Notes: generated by a model from the sequence alone, not told the origin. A stretch of DNA of 64,000 nt from Euryodendron excelsum (GCA_033060915.1 CM065385.1:19807001-19871000); one strand, 5' to 3'. Positions 44,279 to 57,316 are shown, numbered from the stretch's first letter. A program made the numbers and translations.

Positions 44279-47200
44279 TGTCGTGCCCAAATTTTTCGCA
44301 CCCGAAAAAGACAAGTGAGAAAAATACAGTGCTCTCTTGTTGGAACTGATCCTCCTAGAAGGATAAGTGCGACTAGGTTTGAATTGATTTTAAATAAGGG
44401 CTTTTGGAAAACAATTTAGAGTCGTTACCTAACTTGATTAAGGTGAGTTAGGTCACCTAAAACTAAGCACAATCCGAAGATTACACTTAGGGTTTTTGAA
44501 AAAGATTTTGAAAACTTCCTCAAGAGAGGGTTTTTAAGAAAATAGGTTATTTGACAAACTTTGGAAAGATTTAAGCCCCTTTTTTAAAATAACTCCATTT
44601 GATCTTTGAAAACAGTGATCTAGGTTCGGAGGTTGGTTATGTGTAGGAAAGACGTACTAAGCCATCACCCTACCCTACCCTTACGGTACCTACATGTCGA
44701 TTCACCCTAGGTTCACCCATTAGAGTCTTTGATTAATAAATGTCCAAAACTATCCACTTGATTTGAAAAAGGAAGTTGACATGATGCATGATGATGCAAG
44801 TGTAACAATTTGATTCGAGTTTGAAAGTAGATTTGAAAAGAACTTGATTTGATTTAAAATGGGTTTGAAAAGATAGATTTGATTTTGAAAGAAAGTTTTA
44901 AAAATTAGAAATAGAGATTTGAAAATAGATTTTTAGAATTGGAAGTTTGAAAATAATTATGGAATTGGAAACTTAAAAAAGGTTGTGAAAATAGAAGCTT
45001 AAAAAAGTTCGTGTGACCGCACCCATGAGGGCTACCTACATATCTCTTTTGGAAATTAGGTCAATTGTAGTTCAAACAAGAGTCCGATAGAAAATTTGAT
45101 TTGAAAAAGAGATTTGATTTGATAAAGGGTTTGATTTGAACTTTGAATAAAAGATTTGAAATTGATTTTGATTTAGAAAGATAGAACTTGGAATAAGAAC
45201 TTGGACTTAATTTGGAAAGATTAAGATTTGAAAACATTTTGGCTTGAATTGAAGTTTGAACAACCATCTCGGTTTAGAAAAGAACTTTTGGAGAAGAGTT
45301 GGAAGCTTCCTAACTTTAGGGTTAGGGTCGAACTAGGGTCTAGACATCCTAGGATTTAGGGTCACCTAGGGTTGAAGAATGTAATTAAATTGAATTTGAT
45401 TTGAACTTAAGAAGTTTGACTTTGGAAAGCTTGGTTTTAGGAAACCTAGACTTAGGAAAATAGGATTTAGGAAGGACTTGAGATTAAGAAAGTTTGATTG
45501 GAAAGTTTGATTTAGAAAACATGAAGAGTTCGAGTCTAGGAAAGATTGAATTTAGAAAATTTTGAAATTTGGAAAGTTTTAAAATAGAAAAGTTCCATTT
45601 TAGGAAAGTTTCATTTTAGGAAAGTTTTGAATTAAGAAAGTTTAAAATAGGAAATGCTTTGAAATTGGAAAGTTTTGAATTTAGAAAGTTTCAACTTAAG
45701 AAAGTTTCAAATTTGGAAAGTTTCCTTGTTAGGAAAGATTTGATTAGGTTTGAGAAAGATTTGGAATTTAGAAAGTTTTAGAATTAGGAAAAGTTTGGGT
45801 TTAGAAAGATTAAGAAACTTAAAGTTTAAAGAAAGATTTGAAAGTTTAAGTTTTGAAAACTTAAGATTTAGGAAGGTATGAGATTAGGAAGGATTAGAAT
45901 TAAGAAAGATTTGGATTAGGAAGGATTGGGATTAGAAAATGTTGAAATTAGGAAAAGGTTTGGATTAGGAAAGATTGAAATTAAGAAAATGTTTGGATTA
46001 GGAAAGATTTAATTTCTATTTCCTAAAATAAAATATTGGATTTTATTTCCAAAAAGAGATGATTGGATTTTGTTTCCAAAGACGGAAGATTTGATTTTGT
46101 CTCCAAAAACGGAAGATTTGATTTGACATAGAATTAGAAAGGATGAATTTTGGAAAACTTAGGTTTGGAAAGCTATAGTTTTGGTATAGGAAAAGTGATT
46201 TTGGAAGTCTAAGATTTGACGTAGAAAATAGAGGCTTTGGAAATCTATGTTTTGAGGTAAGATTGGAAATCATGTTTTAGGAGAGAAAATTAGGGTTTCC
46301 TAACCATGGCTCTAGGGTTTAACTTGAACTCCAAGAAAAAGGGATTTTGGAAAATAGATCTTTTTGGAAAGAGAGATTTTTAGGAAAGAGTTTTTAGGAA
46401 AGTAAGTTTGAAAAGAGATTTTTGAGAGGATTTAAAAAGAGGTTTTGGAAAGTAAGTTTGAAAAGCAATTTGGAAAGGGATTTGAATGTGGACTTTTGCA
46501 AGCTTCTAAAAATAACTCACTTTCCTAAAACAATTCTAACCACAAGAAGATTAGAACCATTCTAGGACTGTGATTTTGAAAATAACAAGGATTTGAAAAT
46601 ATGAACCATGAAAGTCATTTTAAATGTAACACTTTCCTAAAGCAACTCCAACCATGGAAAGACTAGAATCACCTTAGGATTGTAATTTTGAAAATAAGTT
46701 TGGAAAAAGAAGATTTAATGCAAGTTTTGAAAATGATTTTCGATGCAAGTTTTGAAAACAAGTTTTGCAGAGACGCATGATTATGATATACACAATGCAA
46801 GTTGGGGTCATGAACATACAAGGTTAAAGGCTTCACCACATAATCACGGGGGCTGAACTCACGTCGTCTCCAGTTAGAGTAAGAGAAGGCCTTCAACACG
46901 GTAACTTTTAGTAGCCTAATCCTACACATGAACTGGAAAGTCCCTTGTTTCAAGCATGCAAGAAAGGGTGGTAGAAGATGGGGATTAAAATATAATAAAA
47001 CCCAAGTGGGTTAGGAGAGAGAAGAGAGGGGGGAATTACGTAAATGAAAATAGGAAGCCTACCTTGTGTCTTATTTATTTTGCTTGCTTTATATGCTTTG
47101 TTTTACTTCAGTCTTCGAGAGCTTACTTTGGTCTTCGGGAGCTTCCAAGTTGCAGCACTTCAAGTCTTCAATAGAGGCTTCGGAGGTTTGTATATGAGTG

Positions 47201-48016
47201 TATACGAGCTAGGGTTAAGTGTATAGGGGCTAAGGTTTTGTATATGGAGGCTAGGGTTTGGAGAACCTAAAGAAAACTAGGGTTTGGAAGGGCTTCGAGC
47301 TTTATAATTCAAAAAATAGAGTTTTTGGACTGTGTTTGAAGACCCTCTTCACGCTGAAGAATGCTCTATATTTATGGACAGAAGACTGAATTGGTGCCTG
47401 CTGCAGTGGCGCCAAGCCAAAAATCCTAGTAGCGACTCTAGGCCATTTTTGGCTTGGTGCCACTAGTAGTGGCCCCAGCCATTTAGGCAATATTTAAGGT
47501 CGGCAAACAACGTATTTTCAAAATATTTGGATGCCTGTATTAGTGACTACCATGTAATTTTTAGCCTGGCTTCAGTTGGAGTGACTTCGAAAAGTCCAGG
47601 AAAGATTTAAAGAGCCAAGAATGGCCCGGAGGCTAGAAAGGGACAGGAACCCTTAGAATAGTGTTTCGGGGATATTAGACTTGAAAAATAATGTCAAGAT
47701 GTGTTAGAAGGGCTGACAGAGCCGTTAGGGGCAAAACTGTCAATCGGGTCGGAAAGCTGCCGGGATGGACTTGGAATGTGTCGGAAGAAGGCTTGAAGCT
47801 TGGAAACATTAGCTAAAATGTTCCAGGAGGTTGCCGGTTTGATACTAAGAGCCGGTGTGGTTGGAAGAGACGACCGGTCCACCAGGGGCGAAACAATCAT
47901 TTTGCATTGGGCTCACTGGAATTGATTCGAAATGATTTGAAAATGGATTGGAAGGTCGGGGTTACGATCAGAAGCACCCCCAGGAGGTTACCAGTTTGTT
48001 ACCCAGAGTCGGTGTA
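44279..48016 (-). mobile_element. Long terminal repeat A4, 3' part only
   Basis: Subtype A LTR from its 3' end (GGGCACGACA read on minus, at 44279) up to mid U3, where LTR A5 is inserted at 48017. The missing upstream part should lie beyond the right edge of the window. It holds the conserved U5, the G-poor tract (45480-46480), a mutated TATA (CATAAATA, 47369-47376) and degraded palindromes at 47391-47478. Confidence 0.8.
47391..47478 (-). promoter_or_regulatory. Degraded subtype A palindromes
   Basis: TTGGTGCCTGC-TGC-AGTGGCGCCAA at 47391-47415 and TTGGTGCCACT-AGT-AGTGGCCCCAG at 47454-47478. The copy between them is decayed (AGTAGCGACTCTAGG). Most changes are C-to-T or G-to-A. Confidence 0.65.
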
Positions 48017-51000
48017 TGTCGCACCCAGATTTTTTGCACTCGAGGAATACAACGGAAAAAATATTGTACTCTCTTGTTAGAACTCATCCCCCTAGAAGAA
48101 TGAGTGGGACTAGGTTTGAATTAAAAATTGATTTTAAATAAGGGCTTTTGAAAAACAATTTGGAGTCATGACCTAACTTGATTAAGGTGAGTTAGGTCAC
48201 CTAAAAACTAAGCACAATCCGAAAATCACACTTAGGATTTTTTGAAAAGATTTTGAAAATACTTCCTCAAGAGAGGGTTTTTAAGAAAATAGGTTGTTTG
48301 GCAACCTTTGAAAATCTTTAAGACATTTTTTGAAAATAACTCCATTTGGTCTTTGAAAACAGTGATCTAGGTTCGGAGGTTGGTTACGTGTAGGGAACAC
48401 GCACTAAGCCATCACCCTATCCTGCCCTTGTGGTACCTACATGTCTATTCACCCTAGATTCACCCATTAGAGTCTTCGATTAATAAATGACCAATACTAT
48501 CCACTTTTGAAAAGAATATTTAAAAGGAAAAGACATGATGCATGATATGCAAGTGCAATAGAAAGATTTGATGTAGAAATAGATTTTGAGGAAAAGATTT
48601 GAAGTTTGAGAATAGACTTGAAAAGAAAATTTGATCTTGAAAATAGATTTGAAAAGACTTGATTTAATTTTGAAAATAGACTTGAAAAGATAGATTTGAT
48701 TTTGAAAGAAAAATTTTAGAAATTGGAAATAGAGATTTGAAAAAAAAAGTTATGACTACACCCATGAGGGTTGCCTATGTATCCTTTTTGAGAAATTAGA
48801 TCAGCCGTAGTTTGGACAAGAGTCTGATTGAAAATAAGAGATTTTGATTGGAAAAAGAAATTGAGTTGAAATTTGGATTGGAAGATTAAGAAATTTGCAC
48901 TTTGATTGGAAGATTTGAAAAGCTTGGTTTTAGGAAACCTAAACTTAGGAAAGATGGAACTTAGGAAAGGCTTGAAGTTTAAGAAAGATTTTGACTTGAC
49001 TCGGAAGAGATTTAGAAAAGATTTAACTTGAATGTGGGACACGAAAGATTAGGGAAAGATTGGATTTAGGAAAGGTAGTTTCAAAATAGGAAAGTTCCGT
49101 TTTAGAAAAGTTTCATTCTAGGAAAGATTTCGAATTAGGAAATTTTTATTTTAAGAAAGGTTTCGGATTAGGAAAGTTTAAAATAGGAGTTTTAAAATTG
49201 GAAAGTTTTGAATTTGGAAAATTTTAACTTAAGAAAGTTTTGAATTTAGAAAGTTTTGGATTTGGAAAGATCTAAAATTTAGAAAGGTTTAAATTTTAGA
49301 AAGATTCAAAGTTGGAGTTTTAGAAATACTTGAAATTAGAAAAGGTTTGAGTTTAAGAAAGATTGGAAAATTTAGATTTGGAAAAGTATGAAATTAGGAA
49401 AATTAAGAAGCTTAAAGTTTAAGGAAAGATTTGAAATTTTAAGTTTTGGAAACTTAAGGTTTAGGAAGGTATGAGATTAGGAAGGATTGGGATTAGAAAA
49501 GATTTGGTTTTATTTCTAAAACAAAAGATTGGATTTTGTTTCTAAAAGGAGGTAATTTGATTCTATTTCCAAAAACGGAGGATAAGATCTAGTTTCCTAA
49601 ATAGTGAGATTGGCTTTGGTTTCCCAAAATGAAAGATATTATGTGACATAGAATTGGAAAGATGGAGTTTTGAAAATCCTAGATTTTGGTGTAGAAAATA
49701 GGGTTTGGAAAACTAAAGTTTAAGGCCAAAATAGGAAATTAGAAATTATATTTTTGGAAAGAAAATTAGGGTTTCCTAACCATGGCTCTAGGGTTTAACT
49801 TGGACTCCAAGAAAAAGGAATTTTGGAAAGTGAATTTTTGGAAAAGAAGATTTTTGGAGGTAGATCTTAAAAAAGGAGTTTTTAGAAAGTACACTTGAAA
49901 AGAGAGTTTTTGGAAAGGGATTTTTGGAAAGAGTTTTTTAGGAAAGAGATTTATGGAAAGAGTTGTTAGGAAGGAAACTTATGGAGTGTTTTTGGAAAAT
50001 GAATTTTGAATAAGGTTTTTGGAAAGAAGTTTGAAAAGAGTTTTTAGGAAAATAAGTTTTTGAAGGAAATTTTTAGAAAACAATTTTTAGGAAGCAATTT
50101 TGGAAAGGAGATTGGAGAGAATTTTTAGAAAGTATGTTGGAAAAGAGATTTTAGAGAATAGACGTGAAAATAGATTTTGGAGAGGGTTTAAAAAAAAAGG
50201 GTTTTGGAAAGTAAGTTTGAAAAGTAATTTGGAAAGGGATGGAATTTCTCAAACCTTTAAAAATATCTCACTTTTCTAAAATGATTCTAACCATAAAATG
50301 GTTAGAACCATTCTAAGATTGTGGTTTTGAAAACAACAAGGACTTGAAAATATAGACCATATTGGTCACTTTAAGTGTAACACTTTTCTAAAGCAACCCT
50401 AACCATGAAAAGACTAGAATCACCTTAGGATTGTAATTTTGAAAATAAGTTTTTGAAGAAGAAAATTTTAACGCAAGTTTTGAAAATGGTTTTGATTTAC
50501 GTTTTAAAAACAAGTTTGAAAACGGATTTTGGAGAGATGCATGATCATGATATGCATAATGAAAGTTGGGGTCGTGAACATACAAGATTAAAGGCTTCAC
50601 CACATAATCAAGGGGGCCGAACCCACATGGTCTCTGGTTAGACTAAGAGAAAGCCCCCGATAGGGTGACTTTCAATAGCCTAATCCTACACGTGAACTGG
50701 GGAGTCCCTTGTTTTAAGCATGCAAGAAAGGAGGAGAAAAGATGAGGGATTAAAATAGAAGAAGACCCAAGTGGGCTAGGAGAGAGAAGAGAGAGGGGGG
50801 AATTGCGTAAACATAAATAGAAAGCCTACCTTGTGTCTTCTTTTATTTGCTTTGTTTTGCTCACTTTCTTTACTTTGATCTTTGCTTGGCTTTGCGTCGG
50901 TTTTCAAGAGCTTGCTTTGATCTTCGGGAGCTTTGGAGTTACAGCACTTCAAGTCTTTAATGGAGGCATTGGAGGCTAATATATGAGTGTATATGAGTGT

Positions 51001-52745
51001 GTGTGAGTGTATGTGAGCGTATGGGGGCTAGGGTTTGGTGTATAGAGGCTAGGGTTTGGAAACCCTAAAGAGAACTAGGGTTTGGAGAGGCTTCGAGCTC
51101 TGTGTATCGAAGAAGAGAGTTTTTAGACTGAGTTTGCAGACCCTTTTCATGCTGGAGGAGGCTTTGTATTTATAGACAGAGGATTGACCTGGCACCTATT
51201 GTAGTGGCGCCAGGCAAAATTTCCTTCAGGCCAAATTTTAGCTTGGCGCCACTACTAGTGGCACCAGCTACTTAGGAAAGTTTTAATGTCGGCAAGCAAC
51301 GTATCTTCGAAAGATTTGGGTGCCTATACTAGTGACTACCATGCAATTTTTAGCTTGGCTTCATTAGGAGTGACTCTAGAAGGTCCGAGAATGATTTATG
51401 GGGCCAAAAATGGCCCGAAGGGCCGGAAAGGGACATGAACCCTTAGAATAGTGTCTCGAGGAGTTATAGACTTGAAGAATGATGATAGGATGTGTTGAAA
51501 GGGTTGATTGGGCCATTATGGGCAAAACAGTCAATCAGGCCAGAAAGCTGCCGAGATGGACTTGGAATATCTCGGAAAAAGACTCAAGGCCTGGAAACAT
51601 TACCTAGAATGTTCTAGGAGGTTACCGGTTTGATACCTAGAGCTGGTGAGGTTGGAAGAGACGACCGGCCCACTAAGGGCAAAATGGTTATTTTGCATCA
51701 AGTTTGCCGAAACTAACTTAGAATGATCTAGAAGAGTAATTGAAGGCTAGGGATACTATCAGAAACATCCCCGGGAGGTTACTGGTTTGATACTTAGGGC
51801 CAGTGTGATTCTCGGGGTGCTCGAATGCCTAGGGGCAAAGTAGTCATTTTGACCGGAGAGTTTCAGAATTGGCCCGAAACTGACTGGAAGGTACTTAAAC
51901 ATGCCGGATCATCCTTGGGACAATCCTGGAAGGGTGGACTTACCGTTCTGAGGACTTAGGTACTTTCGCAAGAAACGCGCCAAAAATGACCTTAAGGGCA
52001 GTCTGGTCATTTTTCACTGGAGTAGGTTAGCAGGCACTGGTGTTGACCTAGGTTTTGAGTGTTTTTGTCACTCTGACGATGGTCCCATGACATAGGGATT
52101 TGTTAGCAATTCCCCATATCGACCTATTTGTGAGTGTTTCCACCACTTTGACGGTTGCACTGTTTACGAGTATTTTCGTTACTCTAATGGGTCACGATCA
52201 TTCTAGAGACTGCCTAATCTCGGGAAGTTGCTAGGTGGACTTATCGCTTGAGGAATCAACTTTTTCGAAAGATGTGCCGAAATGGACATTTCTTCATTAG
52301 CGGGCTAGCAAGCGTTAAAGGTGGACCGTTCTACCATCTCGGGGACTTGGGGTCTCGTCCCAGTTGACGGGTTTGAAGGCACTTACCATTCTGAAGAGTT
52401 CTAAAAAAACGTGCTGGACACGATGGACTTACTGCTTGAGGAATCAACTATCTCAAAAGGCGTGCCGAATTTAATTAGAACTAGAAGTGGACTTGAAATT
52501 GGATTTAAGATTAAAACGTGAACTTACTGTCTTTGAAAAGACATACCCACTGAAATTGGACTGAACAATGACCCAAGGGCACTTTGGTCATTTTGCCTCT
52601 ATTTGGGCCTAATAGGCCTACGAAGTGATCGATTGACTAGATTATGTTTGGAAAACTTATTAAAATTGGAATATGTCCATATTAACTTGAACTAAAGTCT
52701 GGACGGGTCGAGGACTGCCGAGCGAGCAAAAATGGGATGCTTACA
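48017..52745 (-). mobile_element. Long terminal repeat A5 (subtype A, 3' LTR)
   Basis: A 4729-bp LTR, TGTAAGCATCCC (52745) to GGGTGCGACA (48017) on minus, with a PPT upstream (52746-52763). It is inserted in LTR A4 (left flank GTGTA), so it is the 3' LTR of an element whose 5' half should lie beyond the window. TATA at 51167-51174, palindromes at 51189-51267, telo-box-like words at about 51025-51085, U3 modules at about 51500-52000. Confidence 0.85.
51189..51267 (-). promoter_or_regulatory. Subtype A palindromes of LTR A5
   Basis: CTGGCACCTAT-TGT-AGTGGCGCCAG at 51189-51213 and TTGGCGCCACT-ACT-AGTGGCACCAG at 51243-51267. The 54-bp spacing fits loss of part of a middle copy. TATA box at 51167-51174, 14 bp from the first one. 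Confidence 0.7.
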
Positions 52746-52763
52746 GCTGCCCCTCTTTTTCTG
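52746..52763 (-). other. Polypurine tract before LTR A5
   Basis: Minus strand CAGAAAAAGAGGGGCAGC followed by TGTAAGCATCCC. Confidence 0.8.
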
Positions 52764-54197
52764 TCTTTGCTTGTTAAAGGCAAAAAACGATAGAGTAAAA
52801 GTCCTATGTTCACTGTGAGGCGGTCGGAGGGATGGATTTTGGAATTTTTTGAAAATTGGAGTGTGGAATGAATATTGGGCCCAAAAGGCCTTTGAAATCG
52901 AGTTTTGGCAGGAAAAAGGGCAAAACTGCCTGGAATTGGAAACTTGCACCACTAGCAGTGGCGCCAGGGGCGCCACTGCTAGTGGCACCAGGCCTAAGAT
53001 CAAATCCAGCAAACTGCTGGTTCGACAATGTTGCGGGATTTGAAGAATTTTTGAAAAACTGAGAGGCTTTGTGAGGAAATCGACTTGGATGTTGAAAAAG
53101 TGCTTCCTAAGGATTGCCAAAAGTAGTCGCCGTTGCTGAAAAAGTTGCCAGAAGAGAAGATTTTGCCAGAGAACTCCAAGAGGTGAGTTTTTAACTTTAT
53201 GTTGATTTTGATTTGTAGAATTCCGTTTAAGCCACGTGCACAGTGAAAATTGATGTTTTGATATGTTTTGAACACTATGGTGAAGTTATTTTTGCATTTT
53301 GGTACCTGTTTAATTGAATTTGAGTGATTTTACATGTTTATGTAAAGGAGGTTTATGCAAGAATTGGGAGTTTCTCCCTACAGCTTTGGGCACTGAGTTT
53401 TTCGACTAAATTTTTATACCGTGTGCCTTAGAAAAATGTGTTTAACGGCCGTGTGAAGTTTCGTGATTTTTTTGAAAATTTTTGAATTTTTGATTTTTTA
53501 AAAAATAGAAAAATACTTAGGAAAATAGAAAAATTGAGAAAATTGAAAAATTATTAGAGTTTAGTGTTTAGAAAAATGTAGGGATATTTTAGAAAAAATT
53601 TGAAGTGATTTTGAGAAATTTTAGAATAACTTCAAAAACCATTGGTTTGTTGAAAAATAAAACAAGTCTTTTTGAAAAATTTAGAAATTTGAAAAATGTG
53701 CGCGAGTGTGGGTGCTATGTGATTGTGATGTTGTGAAGTGTGTAGTTTGTGTTTTGTATTGATATTGTGAGTGTGATAGGGATGATTTTTAAGCGGAACT
53801 CTGCCGAAATTGTTCGAAATTAGGGAAAGAGGTGGAAAAGTTTTGGACTAAAATCTTTTTGAAGGGAAAAGACAAAAAACCCTTGAGGTTTTAGAAAATT
53901 CATTTTGACTCGAAGTTGGAAAACCAAAATGTGTAGGAAATTCATTTTAACTCGGAAGCGGAATTTTAAAATCAAAACGTGTAGGAAATTCATTTTAACT
54001 TAGAAGTGGGATTTTAAAATCAAAATATGTAAGAAATTCATTTTGACTTATCATTTGAAATCTTTTTATTTTTTATTATTTGTTTATTTTTATCATTTAT
54101 TTTATTTTATTTTCATTGTGTCTCTTTCTTCTTTTTCTTACTTGTCATGAATTATACTTACCCTATGTCTGTATTCTTACCTTGATCTTCAGGATGG
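52764..54197 (+). other. Antisense 5' exon, leader intron and start codon; gene lost
   Basis: Donor CCAAGAG/GTGAGTTTT at 53183, acceptor TTGATCTTCAG ending at 54192, 1010-bp intron, then ATG at 54194-54196. Directly after the ATG, at 54198, an LTR end begins, so the accessory gene of this element is cut off at codon 1. The intron keeps the TTAGAAAAATGTGTTTAAC block (about 53428-53446) and a threefold repeat of AGGAAATTCATTTTAACT-type words at 53890-54050. Confidence 0.6.
52943..52991 (+). promoter_or_regulatory. Two subtype A palindromes in the 3' region
   Basis: CTTGCACCACT-AGC-AGTGGCGCCAG at 52943-52967 and a second 25-bp palindrome ending GGCACCAG at 52991, almost overlapping. Subtype A, as is the adjoining LTR A5. 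No clear TATA box follows. Confidence 0.65.
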
Positions 54198-54401
54198 TGT
54201 CGAGCTCAGATTTTTTGCACTTGAGGAATACTCACACAATCGGAAAAAATGTTGTACTCTCTCGTTAGAACTCACCCTTCTAGAAGAATGAGTGCGACTA
54301 GGTTTGAATTAAAAAATTGGTTTGAATAAAGAGCTTTTAGAAAAAGATTCGGAGTCACCACCTAACTTGATTAAGGTGAGTTAGGTCACCTAAAAACTAA
54401 G
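54198..54401 (-). mobile_element. 204-bp stub of a Tat LTR 3' end
   Basis: Only the last 204 bp of the LTR remain: end AGCTCGACA (decayed from GGGCGCGACA), the ACTCATTCTTCTAGAAGGG block and the CACCTAACTTGATTAAGGTG inverted repeat. It breaks off at CTAAG where complete copies continue. It is followed by the 3' region of the gag/PMD element, so it is probably the remainder of that element's 3' LTR after an internal deletion that also removed the PPT. Confidence 0.75.
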
Positions 54402-55470
54402 AATTGACTTGAACCTTGAATTGGCTTGTGGAGAGATTTTACAAATCCGAGAGATTCTGCGTGAGAATTGACTTGAACCTTGAAGGGGCACTTCTTGGAG
54501 ACTACAGGTGATTGCCAAAAGGAGACCACGTCACCGGAAAAGTCGCCGAAAGAGAAGATTTCGCCGGAGAACTTTCAAAAAGTGAGTTTTCAAATGTTGT
54601 TGATTTTGATGTGTAGAGCTTCGTTTGAATCATGTGAATAGTGAAAATTGATATTTTGATATGCTTTGAACATGATGGTGATATTATCTTTGCATTTTGA
54701 TGCTTGTTTGATTGAATTTGAGTGATTATATGTGAATATGTAAAGGGGGTTTTCTACAAGAATAGGGAATTTGTTCCTACAGACTTGGGCATTGGGTTTT
54801 CTGACTATATTTTTATGCGATGTGCCTTAGAAAAATGTGTTTAACAACCGTATGAAGTTTCGTGATTTTTTGAAAACTCGGTGAATTTTTTATTTTTTGA
54901 AAAATAAGAAAATACTTAGAAAATTTAGAAAAATGAGAAAACTCAAGAAATTGATGAAGTTTTTAAAGTTTGAAATTTGAAAAAATATTGGAATATTTTA
55001 GAAAACATTTGAGGTGATCTTGAAAAATTTCAAGAGACTTTTGAAAACCATTGATTTATTTGAAAAATAAAACATGTGTTTTGAAAATTTTGAAAAATTG
55101 AAAAATGTGCGCGAGTGTGGTTGTTATGTGATTGTTATGTTGGAAAGTGCATGTTTTGTGTTTTGTGTTGATGTCATGGGTGTTGTAGGGGCCATTTTTA
55201 GACGGGACTCTGCCGAAATTTTTTTTTAGAAATTATGGAAAGAGTTGGTTAAAGTTTTAGAAATAAAATCCTTTTGAAGGAAAAAGACAGAAAACCCTTG
55301 AAATATGATTTGAAAATTAGAAGATCGAGATGCGTAGAAATTTTGTTTTTGATTTGTTATTCGAAATCCTTTATTCGTTTTGTTTGTGTTAGTTGTTTAT
55401 TTTATTTTACTATTATTTAAACTGCATGGATGGTATATTAACATCACTTATCTTGGCTTACCTTTTCAGG
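54402..55470 (+). other. Antisense leader and 888-bp intron of the PMD gene
   Basis: Begins with AATTGACTTGAACCTTGAA, repeated at 54466-54484, marking the deletion scar. Donor CAAAAA/GTGAGTTTTC at 54582; acceptor TACCTTTTCAG ends at 55469. The palindromes and promoter that should precede the donor are missing. The TTAGAAAAATGTGTTTAAC block is at about 54827-54845. Confidence 0.6.
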
Positions 55471-57316
55471 ATGGCAGACGCAGGTGATGACGGTTCTGAG
55501 AGGAGACGCCGCTCGAGGAAGGCGGCCCGGACAGATTCTACTGGCGGCTTTAGTTGATCTAGAGGTAGTCGACGACCTACCGGACAATCTTCATCCAGTC
55601 AGAGTGGGCAGGGGAGTAGGCTACCTGTCGACCCTTTTCCTCCAGTTGAGCAGGCTTTTGCCGAGGAGATTGATGCTGAGGAAGAGGTACTGGGCCCTGG
55701 TGATCAGGTGACCGGTTATGGGAGAGCTTCTTCGAGGCATAGGCAGCCGGATGTTGACTTGGGAGATATACAGATACCAAACGTCCCACCACTCGGAGAT
55801 CTTGCCTATCACCCCAGCGTGTATTCTAGACAGCATTTGCCGCCTCTGCGGGTATATACAACTTTCAGAGGGGCTGTTCATCAGGTTTTTATGACCATGC
55901 AGCGGGCGGCCCCATCATATCGTGCCTTCTTGGCAGAGATCAAATTTGGCGCTTTCATGGGATTACAGGCTAACCGCCTGAACCGGCATTTAGTATTGGC
56001 GCTTGTTGAGAGGTGGTTCAAGGAGACCGAGACCTTTCATTTTGTCGGCTTTGAGTTGGGTCCTACTCCCTTGGATTGGGCGATTATTACAGAGCTCTCC
56101 TTTATCGGTCAGCGGATCACCTTGCATCCGGTCAGTAGGGACGAGGCCTGTTTGCTGTTAGACTTGCCTCCTCCTAAGCGTTCTACCTTCCCAGTCTCCT
56201 AGATTAGTCAAGAAGACCGTACTTTTGCTACTGAGCCATCGCCTGCCAGGTGGGATATCATGAGACCACGACTTGTGTTGTACATCATCTTTAGCTGTTT
56301 CTGCAACAACAACAAGTCACTCGTGCCGTGCCATTTGGTGAGTATAGTAGCCGATCTTGGAGCGTTGTCTGAGCTGGACTAGGGGTCCTTCTCCTTTGGC
56401 TGCTTCCTTTGGTTCATGCGGGTTCGGACTTCTTCTCGTTAGGGCAACATGACTAGTTTCTGGCACTTCCTCATCTGGTGGAGCTACGAGTACCTTCCTG
56501 TTTGTTGCCCTGCAGTTGTTGAGGATGATCTCTATCCTCGCGCTTTGAGGTGGGCTCGTGACCGGGTAGCCCAGTGATAAAAAATTATCGATTTTGTGAT
56601 GCTCCGGGCTAACCTGGAGTTGATTAAGGCGAGGGATGTGAGCTGGCGGCCCTGCATTGGATCAGTCCATTATGAGACAGTCCGGTACTTAGTCCCGTTA
56701 TCCTTGTCGAGAGCTTCCTTTCTCAGTGATGACACTTGGGAGTCCTATCTTGGAGAGCGACACTAGCCGCAGTTTCATGAGGAGTTCCGATCAGCAAGAG
56801 CTCCACCAGAGTATATGTTTGGAGCCCTGGTGGCAGGAATGCCTATCCCCTACCAGGAGCGTCAGTCGGGTGCCGAGTTCCTGCTTCCTCTGGATACGGA
56901 CTATGCTGCACACTTTGGGGCTCATTCGGTTAGTGCCTTCACCCGGTTTGAGGTAGTAGTCGGCGGGCACGCTGTTGGCCAGGAGGTGGTTGACTTGTGG
57001 CGCCGTGCTGGAGGATATGTGCCCCAGGCCGAGTTTACTGCTGTGAAAGACCAGAAAGACCAGTACCAGATGGAGCGGGACTAATACCAGGCCGAGGTAG
57101 CTTCCCTAACGGCTCGGTTATCTCAGATGGGCGGTGGGGGGGTATGTTATTTTTTCCTTGCTTCTTCTTGCTCTGTTGCTGCTTAGTTCCTTTTGTATGC
57201 AGCTGATTTCTGTTCTATCTTCCCTGCAGGATGGTGATGCTTCGAGTAGTTATCCACCTCCTTCGATGCTGGGTTTCGGGGATTTTGATCTAGATGATAT
57301 CGACTTCGACCTGTGA
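55471..57316 (+). pseudogene. Antisense plant-mobile-domain-like (PMD) gene in a Tat element, nonsense-decayed
   Basis: One continuous frame from ATG 55471 to 57141, then an 88-bp phase-0 intron (GTATGT at 57142, TTCCCTGCAG ending at 57229) and a last exon to TGA 57314-57316: 585 codons. No frameshift. In-frame stops: 55555, 56200, 56380, 56440, 56575 with 56578, 56764 and 57082. The N-terminus is Arg/Ser-rich (MADAGDDGSERRRRSRKAAR). The PMD-like core at about 55960-56110 has RLNRHLVLALVERWFKETET, then FHFVGFELGPTPLDWAIITE. Further on come DVSWRPC (about 56637) and a Gln/Glu-rich coiled-coil-like end (about 57040-57125). The last exon is acidic and aromatic (GFGDFDLDDIDFDL), like an activation or docking tail. 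PMD proteins are plant transposase-derived regulators; that role here is inference. Confidence 0.65.
57142..57229 (+). other. 88-bp intron within the PMD gene
   Basis: GGGGG/GTATGTTATTTTTTCC at the donor, CTATCTTCCCTGCAG/GATG at the acceptor, T-rich throughout. It lies between codons, so removing it joins the coiled-coil region to the acidic tail in frame. Confidence 0.65.
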
